Assembly (NCBI RefSeq): GCF_000218235.1
Contig: NZ_GL945017.1
Span: 2,488,953-2,552,952, forward strand
DNA length: 64,000 nt
Origin: Hallella multisaccharivorax DSM 17128
GTDB taxonomy: Bacteria > Bacteroidota > Bacteroidia > Bacteroidales > Bacteroidaceae
Direction: 5' to 3'
Position 1 is the first letter of the stretch, and each line of letters begins with the position of its first letter. Both the position numbers and the translations under genes were made by a program. A model generated the notes under the pieces. It saw only the letters and a program-made list of their open reading frames with translations, was not told where the DNA came from and made no database searches. This document shows, one piece after another, positions 7,755 through 15,995 of the stretch.

Positions 7755-9380
7755 TTAGAACTCGCATCCTATAGCGAGTTCCACCCCTGTATGATCCTTT
7801 CCTACGAGGTATTCCTGATGCACATTGGCTTTCACATGGGTAACATCAAGTGCAACGTATGTCTTGAGGTTTGTCTTGGGGAATCGGAAAGCATATTTAG
7901 CTCCTCCCCATATGCTATATTGTGGAGCTGTAATATATTCATACTCTCTATACATGAAAACTTCCATTTGCGGAAAGCCCGATTGCTTATCCGATGGCTC
8001 TATGAATGTATCATCAACACATGCTTTGCCCTTTCCTTTCGAATACGAAACGCCAAGATTCAATGTAAGAATACCTTTGTGCAGCATGATATTTCGCTCT
8101 GCATGAAAGAATCCCTCCGTTCTTGATAAATTCTGCAGACGATAGAAAGGATAATCATACCCCGTCTGCTTACGCTGAGATCTATCCATCCCAGCTTGAA
8201 GTGTCCATAACGGAAGTTCGTTCTCTATTTCAAGATATGTAGTGTATTCAATGTTCAGATGCTTCCACAAGCGATTTGCCGTTTTCACGTCGTCATAGTA
8301 TTCATAGTATGAAGCACCTGCATCATTAACCAGACTACGGAAAGTGGAGCGATTGTTCACGAGATTCTCTTCATCATATTTCACAATAAGATAATGTTGC
8401 TGACGAACACCATTCCACTGCAGGCGTGTCTCATAACCCATGAGGTGACTGTGGTGATTCATGTACACAATGGTATGTGGAGATTTCCTGCCATAATAAC
8501 CACTACGGTAGGCATAGCTGAGAGCACCATACCATACAACATCCGGCATCATGTTCCAAGATGCTTGGAGAGAACCTTCATGATATTCGCTCAACAGAGG
8601 CATCTCACGACTGCGGTCAGTGAAACCATTATCAGAGAATTGCTCCACTTCGCCAATCCAGGGCCCATAGTTGATAAAGGAGTTATACACCTTATCGTTC
8701 GTGCCATAAGTGCTGAAGATGAGGCTTTCTGTATTTCTCCGGTAAATATAGTTTGCTCCTAATGCCAGGCTTTTACCTATTGGAGCGAACATACCCGCGG
8801 AAGCCTCAAGGTTCATCAGTTTGGTTTTATGTCGCAGGTCCTTGTATTTGGCAGCATTAGCAGCCGTAAAATCTATTTTCGCACCAACATCCAATCCCTT
8901 CCGTACTTCCCATCCAATAGCTCCGATAAGATGATAGGTATCGCGATGTTTCTTTCCCGAATTAGTAAGCGAGTCTTCTGTGATATCGAAAGGTTGACGG
9001 GAGGTGTCAATGAATGCTGATCCCGTCATACTCTTCCCTAAAAAGCCATCATAGCTCATCATGCCATAGGTAACTACTGTAGGCGAAAGCCGATAGTAGG
9101 ATTCCGCTCGTGCACCTATGCTCCAAGTATTTGGCGATTCATCATAGTTTATAAATCCACCTTTCCTATGTGTAGCTGACATCTCTGCAGCTGATATGTT
9201 GGCTGAACGATATTGTGTCAGGGCTGCCGCGTTGGTTGAGGTCAACCAGAAATCACGATTCTTCACATAGCTGAAATTACGGCTCATCAATGAATCGTTG
9301 TATACCGTCTGAGCAGAGAGTTGGGAAGAAGCCATTATGACTTCTCCCAACATGATGATATATGATAGTATTTTCTTCAT
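7755..9380 (-). CDS. DUF6850-type outer-membrane beta-barrel protein, 541 aa
   Basis: A signal peptide (MKKILSYIIMLGEVIMASSQLSAQ) is followed by about 515 residues of alternating polar/aromatic strands with many Tyr and Trp. The protein ends in a typical barrel terminus (VGKDHTGVELAIGCEF). The N-terminal SRNFSYVKNRDFWLTSTNAAAL pattern is what I associate with DUF6850 family barrels of Bacteroidota. The function of the family is unknown to me. It sits between the DUF4876-like protein, which ends its operon neighbour 6 bp upstream, and the M16 peptidase. That placement suggests an outer-membrane component of the same uptake or processing system. Confidence 0.7.
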   Translation of the reverse strand: MKKILSYIIMLGEVIMASSQLSAQTVYNDSLMSRNFSYVKNRDFWLTSTNAAALTQYRSANISAAEMSATHRKGGFINYDESPNTWSIGARAESYYRLSPTVVTYGMMSYDGFLGKSMTGSAFIDTSRQPFDITEDSLTNSGKKHRDTYHLIGAIGWEVRKGLDVGAKIDFTAANAAKYKDLRHKTKLMNLEASAGMFAPIGKSLALGANYIYRRNTESLIFSTYGTNDKVYNSFINYGPWIGEVEQFSDNGFTDRSREMPLLSEYHEGSLQASWNMMPDVVWYGALSYAYRSGYYGRKSPHTIVYMNHHSHLMGYETRLQWNGVRQQHYLIVKYDEENLVNNRSTFRSLVNDAGASYYEYYDDVKTANRLWKHLNIEYTTYLEIENELPLWTLQAGMDRSQRKQTGYDYPFYRLQNLSRTEGFFHAERNIMLHKGILTLNLGVSYSKGKGKACVDDTFIEPSDKQSGFPQMEVFMYREYEYITAPQYSIWGGAKYAFRFPKTNLKTYVALDVTHVKANVHQEYLVGKDHTGVELAIGCEF

Positions 9381-9386
9381 TCAATA

Positions 9387-10511
9387 TTACTTGCCGCGAA
9401 CAGAGAATCTCTGACGCAAATGGAAATCACGGCTTGAATTATTGGTATCCTGGTAAACGATCTTAGCACCATTCCTGATAGATGCTTCAGCATCAATGCC
9501 GCTTGGATCTGTTGATTTACCTACACCGAGGCTATAGTTGTAGACCAATTTGCCGGCATTACCTGCAATAGCCTTTGTAGCCTCTACATCAACATTGCGA
9601 TAAACGCTATATCCCTTTCTCGAAGTGAACGATACATATCCGGCATCAACATCATCGGTAAGACGCTTCTGACTCTTGTCAATTTTTGAACCATCATATT
9701 CTTCCACTCCATCTATAACCCATTTTGTAGGTACCTTCACACAACGATAGATATTATTTGCTGTAGATTTACCCGGTTGAAATACATAGTTTTTAGTGTT
9801 GCTAAGATAATCATGCGCCGTTTCGCCCCGTGTCTGAAAGATGATAAATGCCGGTGAGCTCACGCTCAAAGGCCAACCGTTTCCCTGCCCTACCATAACA
9901 GCCTTGAGGTAGTGAGATGATGGGATCACATCAGCTGGGGTCGGGTAATAGCCAATGTTATTGTTTCCTGACTCAGGATCATACATAGCATAATAATCCT
10001 TGTTGGCGTAGTTTACACTCTGCTTGTAGGTCTGGGTATTGTCAATAGCGCCCATACAACTAACTACAACCTGTGAATATGGTCCCATAACCAACGCTTT
10101 CTGGAAATACCATGCACTGTAGTCCACAGGCAAATAGCCATCAGCAGCATAGGTAAGTGTTTCCTTATTGTACCAGTTGTTTGTAGAATGAGCATTCCCA
10201 GGATCGACCTGTCCTACAGCAAGATTATTAATAACGGCAGTCTGTCCACAGTTGTTATAGAGCACAAAACCCTTATCCATCTGGAAATAATCGCTACCTT
10301 CATCTTTTGGACAACCACCATTATAAAGCTCCTTGATGATGACTTGATCAACATTCTGGTCAGGCAACTGGAAGGACACCTTTTTCACTGCCGATGTGGC
10401 AAGCGTATCAACACTACCGTCTTCATGCGTGACGATCATATTCCAGGTCTGTGCACTTACGTTTGCCGCCATTGCAAAGAAGGCGACTATGCCAAGTATA
10501 GTTCTCTTCAT
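9387..10511 (-). CDS. DUF4876-like secreted protein, 374 aa
   Basis: The protein has a signal peptide (MKRTILGIVAFFAMAANVSAQ). A short module follows (VTHEDGSVDTLATSAVKKVSF) that is also seen in other secreted proteins of this window. From about residue 55 the sequence reads VIIKELYNGGCPKDEGSDYF, with DKGFVLYNNCGQTAVINNLAVG after it, which fits the C-terminal part of DUF4876. In other Bacteroidota the DUF4876 protein usually also has an N-terminal prealbumin-like domain behind a lipobox. Here that part resembles the separate gene at 11059-11433. The gene ends 6 bp before the DUF6850 gene and is part of the same operon. Confidence 0.65.
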   Translation of the reverse strand: MKRTILGIVAFFAMAANVSAQTWNMIVTHEDGSVDTLATSAVKKVSFQLPDQNVDQVIIKELYNGGCPKDEGSDYFQMDKGFVLYNNCGQTAVINNLAVGQVDPGNAHSTNNWYNKETLTYAADGYLPVDYSAWYFQKALVMGPYSQVVVSCMGAIDNTQTYKQSVNYANKDYYAMYDPESGNNNIGYYPTPADVIPSSHYLKAVMVGQGNGWPLSVSSPAFIIFQTRGETAHDYLSNTKNYVFQPGKSTANNIYRCVKVPTKWVIDGVEEYDGSKIDKSQKRLTDDVDAGYVSFTSRKGYSVYRNVDVEATKAIAGNAGKLVYNYSLGVGKSTDPSGIDAEASIRNGAKIVYQDTNNSSRDFHLRQRFSVRGK

Positions 10512-10515
10512 ATTA

Positions 10516-11031
10516 TTATCTGTTTATGATTTTAAAACTCTTGTTTGGTGTGCGGAGTATATACACTCCCTTTGGCAAATTACTGAGATTGATGCTTGCC
10601 GCTCCCTGGGCGTCGGCATTGATATTGCTTACCAGCGTACCGTTAATACTGTAGATTCCGACACGTGCACCAGCTTTCAACCCATTGATTTTTGCATCAC
10701 GGAAGGAAAAAGTTGGTTGCTGAGAGGCAACAGCCCCCTCGGCTACAGGAATGCTGTTAATACCCGTCGAAACGTGTTCAACAACAAATGTGTAGTCTTT
10801 CACATCGGCAAGCGAAGTTGTAAGTTCATCGCCTTGGCACGCTACAACTAAGTTCCCGTCAGAGAAACTCATCTCAGGCGAATCGCTGAGTGCAAACCTA
10901 CTGACTGCTCCGCTGTTCTCTGTAAGCACCAGATAGGTTACATCTACAGTTCTTTCTTCTTGAGCATTTGTGCTCATCGGAAGAGAAAACATCACAGACG
11001 CAATCATAGTGATTAAACTTGTTTTTTTCAT
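10516..11031 (-). CDS. Small secreted protein with T9SS-type-A-like C-terminal domain, 171 aa
   Basis: A signal peptide (MKKTSLITMIASVMFSLPMSTNAQ) precedes a small beta module (FALSDSPEMSFSDGNLVV). A C-terminal domain of about 70 residues then contains GARVGIYSINGTLVSNI and ends NLPKGVYILRTPNKSFKIINR. That ending is like type A sorting or adhesin tails of Bacteroidota (GxYil...K..KI). A near twin is encoded at 18448-18900 in the glycan operon. The role is unknown. It lies between the small lipoprotein and the DUF4876-like gene in the TonB-receptor operon. Confidence 0.6.
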   Translation of the reverse strand: MKKTSLITMIASVMFSLPMSTNAQEERTVDVTYLVLTENSGAVSRFALSDSPEMSFSDGNLVVACQGDELTTSLADVKDYTFVVEHVSTGINSIPVAEGAVASQQPTFSFRDAKINGLKAGARVGIYSINGTLVSNINADAQGAASINLSNLPKGVYILRTPNKSFKIINR

Positions 11032-11058
11032 GTTTGACTTGTTCGGTTATTATATGCT

Positions 11059-11433
11059 CTAATGAACGATGCGCTTTTTTGACATCGTAATCTTTAATGG
11101 AACTACATTTGTAGAATCGCTTGTGATGATAATCTGACTGCGAGTGCCATTAAAGAAATAGCGATAGTCGCGAGTTACTTTCTGGGAGGAGCTGCTGGCT
11201 TTATAGATTCCCGCAGGAACCGCGAAATGAGCTATGCCTTGGATATCGGTAGAGTCTACAAACGTACTTGCTGTGGCATCCTGTAGTTCCACTCTGACTC
11301 CGTTTAGTTCCGCGGTATAGCTATCAGGGAACTGCAGTCTCACGCTTACAGGAATGACATCTATCTTGTCCTCATAATCGGCACATGCTCCGAGAGTGAT
11401 AAGCGCTACGACTTCTAATAATAGTTTTCTCAT
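11059..11433 (-). CDS. Small lipoprotein resembling the N-terminal domain of DUF4876 proteins, 124 aa
   Basis: The lipobox LGAC puts the acylated Cys at residue 17, followed by an acidic ADYEDK that favours surface or outer-membrane placement. The rest (VSVRLQFPDSYTAELNGVRV, DIQGIAHFAVPAGIYKAS) has the prealbumin-like repeat typical of the first part of DUF4876 proteins. The start codon overlaps the stop of the upstream TonB receptor by four bases (ATGA), so translation is coupled. It probably forms a receptor-associated surface lipoprotein. Confidence 0.62.
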   Translation of the reverse strand: MRKLLLEVVALITLGACADYEDKIDVIPVSVRLQFPDSYTAELNGVRVELQDATASTFVDSTDIQGIAHFAVPAGIYKASSSSQKVTRDYRYFFNGTRSQIIITSDSTNVVPLKITMSKKRIVH

Positions 11434-14381
11434 ATCTTCAGTCTTAACGATAATCCATAATAAAAACTTGGTACATAGCTGCTGCCAAAGAGCGAGGTCT
11501 CAAGATCTGTCTGTGATGACCTAACCCTTTTCATCGTATTGAGGAAATTGTTAGCGTAGAACGATATTGATACATGATCGCCGATCTCCTTGGTCACACT
11601 TAGGTTTGCCGACCAGAATGCACTCAGCCTGTTGGGGTTCAGTGTATAGGGATAGTTTGTTCTTACCAGTAGTTGTGACAGGTCGTTATACAGATTCTTG
11701 TCATTTTCCTTTGCCCAAGTATAATCATCTATGAATGATTTCCTTTCGGTCGGGTTGTTCCATGTTGAATAATATTCAGGGAAGACCACCACGGTTTGAT
11801 TCTCTGTTGTACCATCGTAAGCACCCTTTATCAGATGACTCTCCTTGTCATACACATATCCGTGGGTGCTCATAGACCTGCTGGAGCGATAGAGTGAGCT
11901 CTCAAGCCGTAAGGCCACGATCAAGCGTATCTTTGGGATATGAGTTGTTAAAGTGGCATTGAGATTCACCTGGCTGGAAACAGATCCATTCGAAGCAGAG
12001 GCATTGGCACTGTAGCTTGCAGACGAAGCGCTACCGCCACGATAATAACCGATGTATTGAAATAGCTGACCATCCGTTTGCCGGATGCTCAATCCCTGGG
12101 GCACATCGGCAAAAAGAGTTTCGTCAACACCTTTATAATGATAGTAGTCTCCATCCAGACGGATTTTCGTTCGAAGAGGGCGTATCTGCGCAAAGTCTAC
12201 TATCCATTCCAATCCGTAACGGCTCAGAGGTGATGCATTCACATATTCTCTGTTGGTCACATAGGTTCGTCGTTGCTCATATGGCAGCACTACATCTCCT
12301 TTCTTTCCTGTTATATCGCCTACAGTAACAACGCCTGTGACAGGGTCTATACTGAAAGTCCTGCTTGCTACATCAATTCCGCTCCGTTGCAATGCCGATG
12401 GAGTTGTGTACTTGTATTCAAAAGGCCTGTACACTGTCGTTGCCATATAGGGATTGAAAGTCTTGTTATGATAGAACGAAAGACTCACATCGGCTATCTT
12501 GGTTCGCATCTCAAATCCCAGATCCCACTGTTGATTGTATTGCCATTTCAGTCCAGGATTGTATACCGCACCCGACGGGTGAGTATAATAGGCATAAAAG
12601 GAACGGTTCTGCGCATCACTGGTTGAGGAGAAAGCCAACAAGTCGCTGTACGAAGGAGGAGGGAAGAGTACCTGGAAGCCTGGCAGCTTCACGCTTTTGC
12701 CCCATCCTGCATATACATTGAGTTCTTTTACCCACGCCTTTTTATTCTCAAAGAATATGTATCTGCTGCTCACACGTGGTGACAGCGATGCCACATTACC
12801 ATATTCCGATCCTCCTATCATTGTGATGTCTTCACGAAGTCCTGCAGTAAGTTCAAACGACGCGATATCAGAAGTTGGGACATTCACCTTCTCTTCTGCA
12901 TAAAGGGCCAGATTGTTCATTGTCGGCAATTCGTCGTATCTGTATTCTCGCCATGTTGGTGCATACCGCATATCTTCATAATAAACGCCCCGGCCATTAT
13001 TCTCGGATCCTGTATAGTCCGCGCCTATCATCAGACTGCTCCTTATGCTCCCGAATAAACGGGTCCAGCCGGCTTTCAATTTAAGGGAATAGTTCAAAGG
13101 CTTGGAGTCGTCATAACTATGCGTGTACCAATATCCAACAGGGCCAAGGATGATATTGGCATTAGGGTTAGCATCATAATCTTCAGCAATATTATATCCC
13201 TCTGTCCGTGCATGGACATAAGGTCGCGTTCCGGCACTGTTGGTATGAGTGTTATATTCAACATTACGGTTAGAATAAGTAATAGACCCCATAAAATGCA
13301 ATGAGGTTATCCAACTCTTGTTGAGCAACCAATCCATACGCATATTTCCGATGAAACTATTGTCTTTTGACTTGGTGTAGTTGTCGAGTTCTTCATCAGG
13401 ATCACTCTCGGAGCTGTATCCGCCAATATTTCCTCGCAAGCCTACATTAATAGTAAGAGGATGGCTTTTCTTCATCAATACATTCATGTAATTCAAAGAA
13501 AAGGCATTACGCTGATAAGCCGTATGTGGCGAGGCTGCATCAGCAAACGAACGGGCATGCTCCATGGAAAGATTCAGAAGGCCTTTTCCTGCGCCTATCT
13601 CAAAACCCTTGTTAAGAGCTATTTGCCGGGTATGCTGGTTTATTGAACCCTCTACGATGAATGGTGAACGGCCCTTACGGGTGTTCACCTTTACTACACC
13701 ATTACTCAGATCGCCATATTCAACGGAAGGAATACCCGATACAATTTCAACACTCTCCACATTTGAAGCGCTAAGAGCCCGCGTGCTGGCACCTGCGGTC
13801 TCGTCTACTGCCGCATTATTATCCATTCTCACACCGTCAACCTCGACAGCAGTACCAAACGATGCATTGCCTCTTTCCGACCTCCCGCTACGAAGCCCTA
13901 TACGGGTGTCGTTCATCAATGAAGGATTCACGATTTTTCCTCCTGGAAGAAGCGAAGTGATATCAGAAAGGTTGATAATCTGTTGGTTGTCAAGGGTATT
14001 GCGGTCCATTATATAGGATGTCGTGGACTCATCCCTCTTCCTTTTTGCTACCACTTCAACTTCATCGAGCTGAAGATTATCTTCTTTCAGTGAAAGATTG
14101 AGTATTTCATCAGCATGAGATACATCAAGGGCAACCGTTTGAGAAGCATATCCCAGACAACTCACTACAACCGTGTTTTTACCTTTGGGAACATTTTTGA
14201 GAATAAAGTGACCGCTCTCATCTGTATAGGCAATAAGATGGCTTTCCTTCAGCTGAACTGAAGCAAATCCAATAGATTGATGGTCTTTTGCACTGATGAT
14301 TCGTCCTGTTATTGTTTGTGCGTAATTTGATGAGCAGATTGCACTGAACAAAACAGCCAATGCCAATTTCTTTCTCTTCAT
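11430..14381 (-). CDS. TonB-dependent receptor, 983 aa
   Basis: A signal peptide (MKRKKLALAVLFSAICSSNYAQ) precedes a CarboxypepD_reg-like domain (ITGRIISAKDHQSIGFASVQL, GYASQTVALD). Next come a TonB-box-like segment (LQLDEVEVVAK) and a plug with IVSGIPSVEYGDLSNGVVKVNTRKG. The barrel ends FYYGLSLRLKI. This is a classical outer-membrane receptor that takes up a ligand using TonB energy. It lacks a SusD partner, and its operon instead adds a DUF4876 lipoprotein, a DUF6850 barrel and an M16 peptidase. That fits a peptide, metal-complex or cofactor substrate better than a glycan, but the ligand is unknown. A TAACTTTG -7 box lies at 14432-14439. Confidence 0.88.
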   Translation of the reverse strand: MKRKKLALAVLFSAICSSNYAQTITGRIISAKDHQSIGFASVQLKESHLIAYTDESGHFILKNVPKGKNTVVVSCLGYASQTVALDVSHADEILNLSLKEDNLQLDEVEVVAKRKRDESTTSYIMDRNTLDNQQIINLSDITSLLPGGKIVNPSLMNDTRIGLRSGRSERGNASFGTAVEVDGVRMDNNAAVDETAGASTRALSASNVESVEIVSGIPSVEYGDLSNGVVKVNTRKGRSPFIVEGSINQHTRQIALNKGFEIGAGKGLLNLSMEHARSFADAASPHTAYQRNAFSLNYMNVLMKKSHPLTINVGLRGNIGGYSSESDPDEELDNYTKSKDNSFIGNMRMDWLLNKSWITSLHFMGSITYSNRNVEYNTHTNSAGTRPYVHARTEGYNIAEDYDANPNANIILGPVGYWYTHSYDDSKPLNYSLKLKAGWTRLFGSIRSSLMIGADYTGSENNGRGVYYEDMRYAPTWREYRYDELPTMNNLALYAEEKVNVPTSDIASFELTAGLREDITMIGGSEYGNVASLSPRVSSRYIFFENKKAWVKELNVYAGWGKSVKLPGFQVLFPPPSYSDLLAFSSTSDAQNRSFYAYYTHPSGAVYNPGLKWQYNQQWDLGFEMRTKIADVSLSFYHNKTFNPYMATTVYRPFEYKYTTPSALQRSGIDVASRTFSIDPVTGVVTVGDITGKKGDVVLPYEQRRTYVTNREYVNASPLSRYGLEWIVDFAQIRPLRTKIRLDGDYYHYKGVDETLFADVPQGLSIRQTDGQLFQYIGYYRGGSASSASYSANASASNGSVSSQVNLNATLTTHIPKIRLIVALRLESSLYRSSRSMSTHGYVYDKESHLIKGAYDGTTENQTVVVFPEYYSTWNNPTERKSFIDDYTWAKENDKNLYNDLSQLLVRTNYPYTLNPNRLSAFWSANLSVTKEIGDHVSISFYANNFLNTMKRVRSSQTDLETSLFGSSYVPSFYYGLSLRLKI

Positions 14382-14431
14382 TTATTGCTAATACCTTGAT
14401 TGGATAAAACTCAAAATATTGTTCATGGATG

Positions 14432-14460
14432 CAAAGTTAATTCAAAATTAAATGGTAAAC
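14432..14460 (-). promoter_or_regulatory. Promoter of the TonB-receptor / M16 operon
   Basis: On the minus strand TAACTTTG (14439-14432) matches TAnnTTTG. The upstream box is weaker (TTTACC near 14460-14455). The leader to the ATG at 14381 is about 45 nt. Confidence 0.55.
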
Positions 14461-14674
14461 AATACTTAAAAATTGGTATTTTGTTGTCAATAAGTAGATA
14501 TCAAAAAAGAAGTGCATTCCTCTATGTGTCTCTATACATGATTGGTCTTTTTAGAGCAAACTCTCTTGCTCTACATCTATTGTACGATCTTAATTGATCC
14601 GATTCCATTAATCTTAGAGATACCTAAAAATAATGGTTTGTGAATTCTGCGAGACGGCAAATCCCGCCACCCTC

Positions 14675-14770
14675 GCATTGCCTTTACGCCGTAAACGCAT
14701 CGCCATTACGGCGTAGACGCATCGCCATTACAGCGTAAAGGCATCGCGTCTACGGTGTAAAGGCAATGGC
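14675..14770. repeat. 22-bp intergenic repeat array A (4 units plus a partial)
   Basis: Contiguous units lie at 14675-14696, 14697-14718, 14719-14740 and 14741-14762, followed by a partial. Each begins GCATYGC and holds a TTACGSCGTAA-like palindrome. It lies 78 bp from the stop codon of the RAYT gene. The same unit recurs at 36.9, 43.4, 51.7, 55.6 and 58.5 kb. Confidence 0.92.
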
Positions 14771-14848
14771 TTGGGATGAAGCCTTCAGGAACAATATGAA
14801 CGAGCCTTCCGGCTGTATCGTGAAGGACATGGACATCCATGAGTAAGA

Positions 14849-15922
14849 TCAGAGTTTAACTAATTCGGTGGCCATGCCGTTAAGGTTAAGGCACTGCGCC
14901 CTGCTGATGGTCTGCCGTTCGTTGTGGTGAGCCCACGGTGCCAATATCAGCAGCCGTCCGGCAGCGCAGGCATCCATCAGGCGTCCGCCGGGCTTCGTCA
15001 GGTGGGTGAAACCGTTCTCCACCAGCAGCACCAAAGGGCACCGGGCCTCAAAGAGGGCACGCGTAATGGCCTTCTCTCCGGGTGAGATGGAAGGCGTAAT
15101 CACCACGGCTCCAGCCTCAGCTTCTTGCAGAAACCAGGCCTTTCGGCTCTCTATCTGCTCGGTGGTAAGGCTTCTGGAGCACTGCAACTGCAGTTTATAA
15201 GGCCGTTCCAGCAGTAAACAGTTGCCGATGGCCGAGTAGCTGTGGGAGCCAAAGGTGAGGCTCTGCTGCACACGGAACAGGTCAGGATGCTGCCGTTTCA
15301 GCAGCAAGCGACGAGGGTTATCGTTTAGATAGTCCATCCAGCGCTGCAGCTGCCCCTGCTCCTTTAATATCCGGTCATTGTAGCCAGGACTCCAAAGCAG
15401 CGTGCCTTCGCCACGATGATGGCTGGAAGAGGTGCCAGCACCTGCCGTCCTGTAAGTGAGGGCACTGCCCTCACTTACTAAGGGCCCGCCTGTCAAGCCC
15501 TCACCTGCCTGTTCCCTGCCGGTCAAGGCCCTATAGGCATCGTTACAGCCCTTCTTAAAGCCGCCGATGATATGCCCTAAGTGCTCGCGTGTGGCCTCTC
15601 TCACGAAAAGGATGCCATGCAGATGGTCGGGCATGAGCTGCAGTGCCACTACCGTTACCTCAGGGTGATAGTGCTCAATGGCATACCACAGCCTGAACAC
15701 AGCCTTACCCAGGACAGTAGGCTCTAAATGAGGATAGGCTAAGCTCCCTTTGGGTGCGTCGGCATCGCCGGTCACCTCACCAAGAAGCTTCTCGCTGCGG
15801 TGGTTGGTAGTAAGTGTTATCATGTACATGCTGCGATCCCTGTAGTCATGCCAGTCGGCACGGCGCAACATGCTTGGCTTCTTGTCACCAGCGTAAGGGT
15901 TGCTATAAGGCTTCTGTTGCAT
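14849..15922 (-). CDS. REP-associated tyrosine transposase (RAYT, Y1/HUH family) with a Rossmann-like C-terminal domain
   Basis: The ATG at 15922 gives 357 aa; the frame is open further upstream. Residues about 20-210 are a Y1 transposase domain with the opening RADWHDYRDRSMYMITLTT, the HUH motif MPDHLHG (His 100 and 102) and a candidate catalytic Tyr at 198 in YLNDNP. Y1 enzymes cut and join single-stranded DNA at small palindromes. Residues about 211-357 form a second domain (VVITPSISPGEKAITRALFE, AAGRLLILAPW) that resembles DprA/SLOG-type Rossmann folds. Between them, residues 134-165 look like an insertion encoded by a DNA palindrome (15452-15478). The lack of flanking insertion-sequence ends and the 22-bp array just downstream support a domesticated RAYT rather than an IS. 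Confidence 0.82.
   Translation of the reverse strand: MQQKPYSNPYAGDKKPSMLRRADWHDYRDRSMYMITLTTNHRSEKLLGEVTGDADAPKGSLAYPHLEPTVLGKAVFRLWYAIEHYHPEVTVVALQLMPDHLHGILFVREATREHLGHIIGGFKKGCNDAYRALTGREQAGEGLTGGPLVSEGSALTYRTAGAGTSSSHHRGEGTLLWSPGYNDRILKEQGQLQRWMDYLNDNPRRLLLKRQHPDLFRVQQSLTFGSHSYSAIGNCLLLERPYKLQLQCSRSLTTEQIESRKAWFLQEAEAGAVVITPSISPGEKAITRALFEARCPLVLLVENGFTHLTKPGGRLMDACAAGRLLILAPWAHHNERQTISRAQCLNLNGMATELVKL
15452..15478. repeat. Perfect 27-bp palindrome inside the RAYT gene
   Basis: Arms of 13 bp (GTAAGTGAGGGCA at 15452-15464 and its complement at 15466-15478) flank one central base. It lies in the variable linker of the transposase and is translated in frame. Similar GAGGGCA/TGCCCTC palindromes occur at 30798-30900. 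Confidence 0.85.
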
Positions 15923-15995
15923 ATCTTTTTTTTCGTATGAAAAACCGTTTACCCTGCTGCCCCCGGCACGGCGCACAGCGCTCTGTTATTCCAAG

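Noticed and set aside
14849..15922. The Y1 transposase as part of an IS200/IS605 insertion sequence
   Set aside because: No TnpB partner, no left/right end hairpins bounding a unit, and an extra C-terminal domain; it fits a RAYT better.
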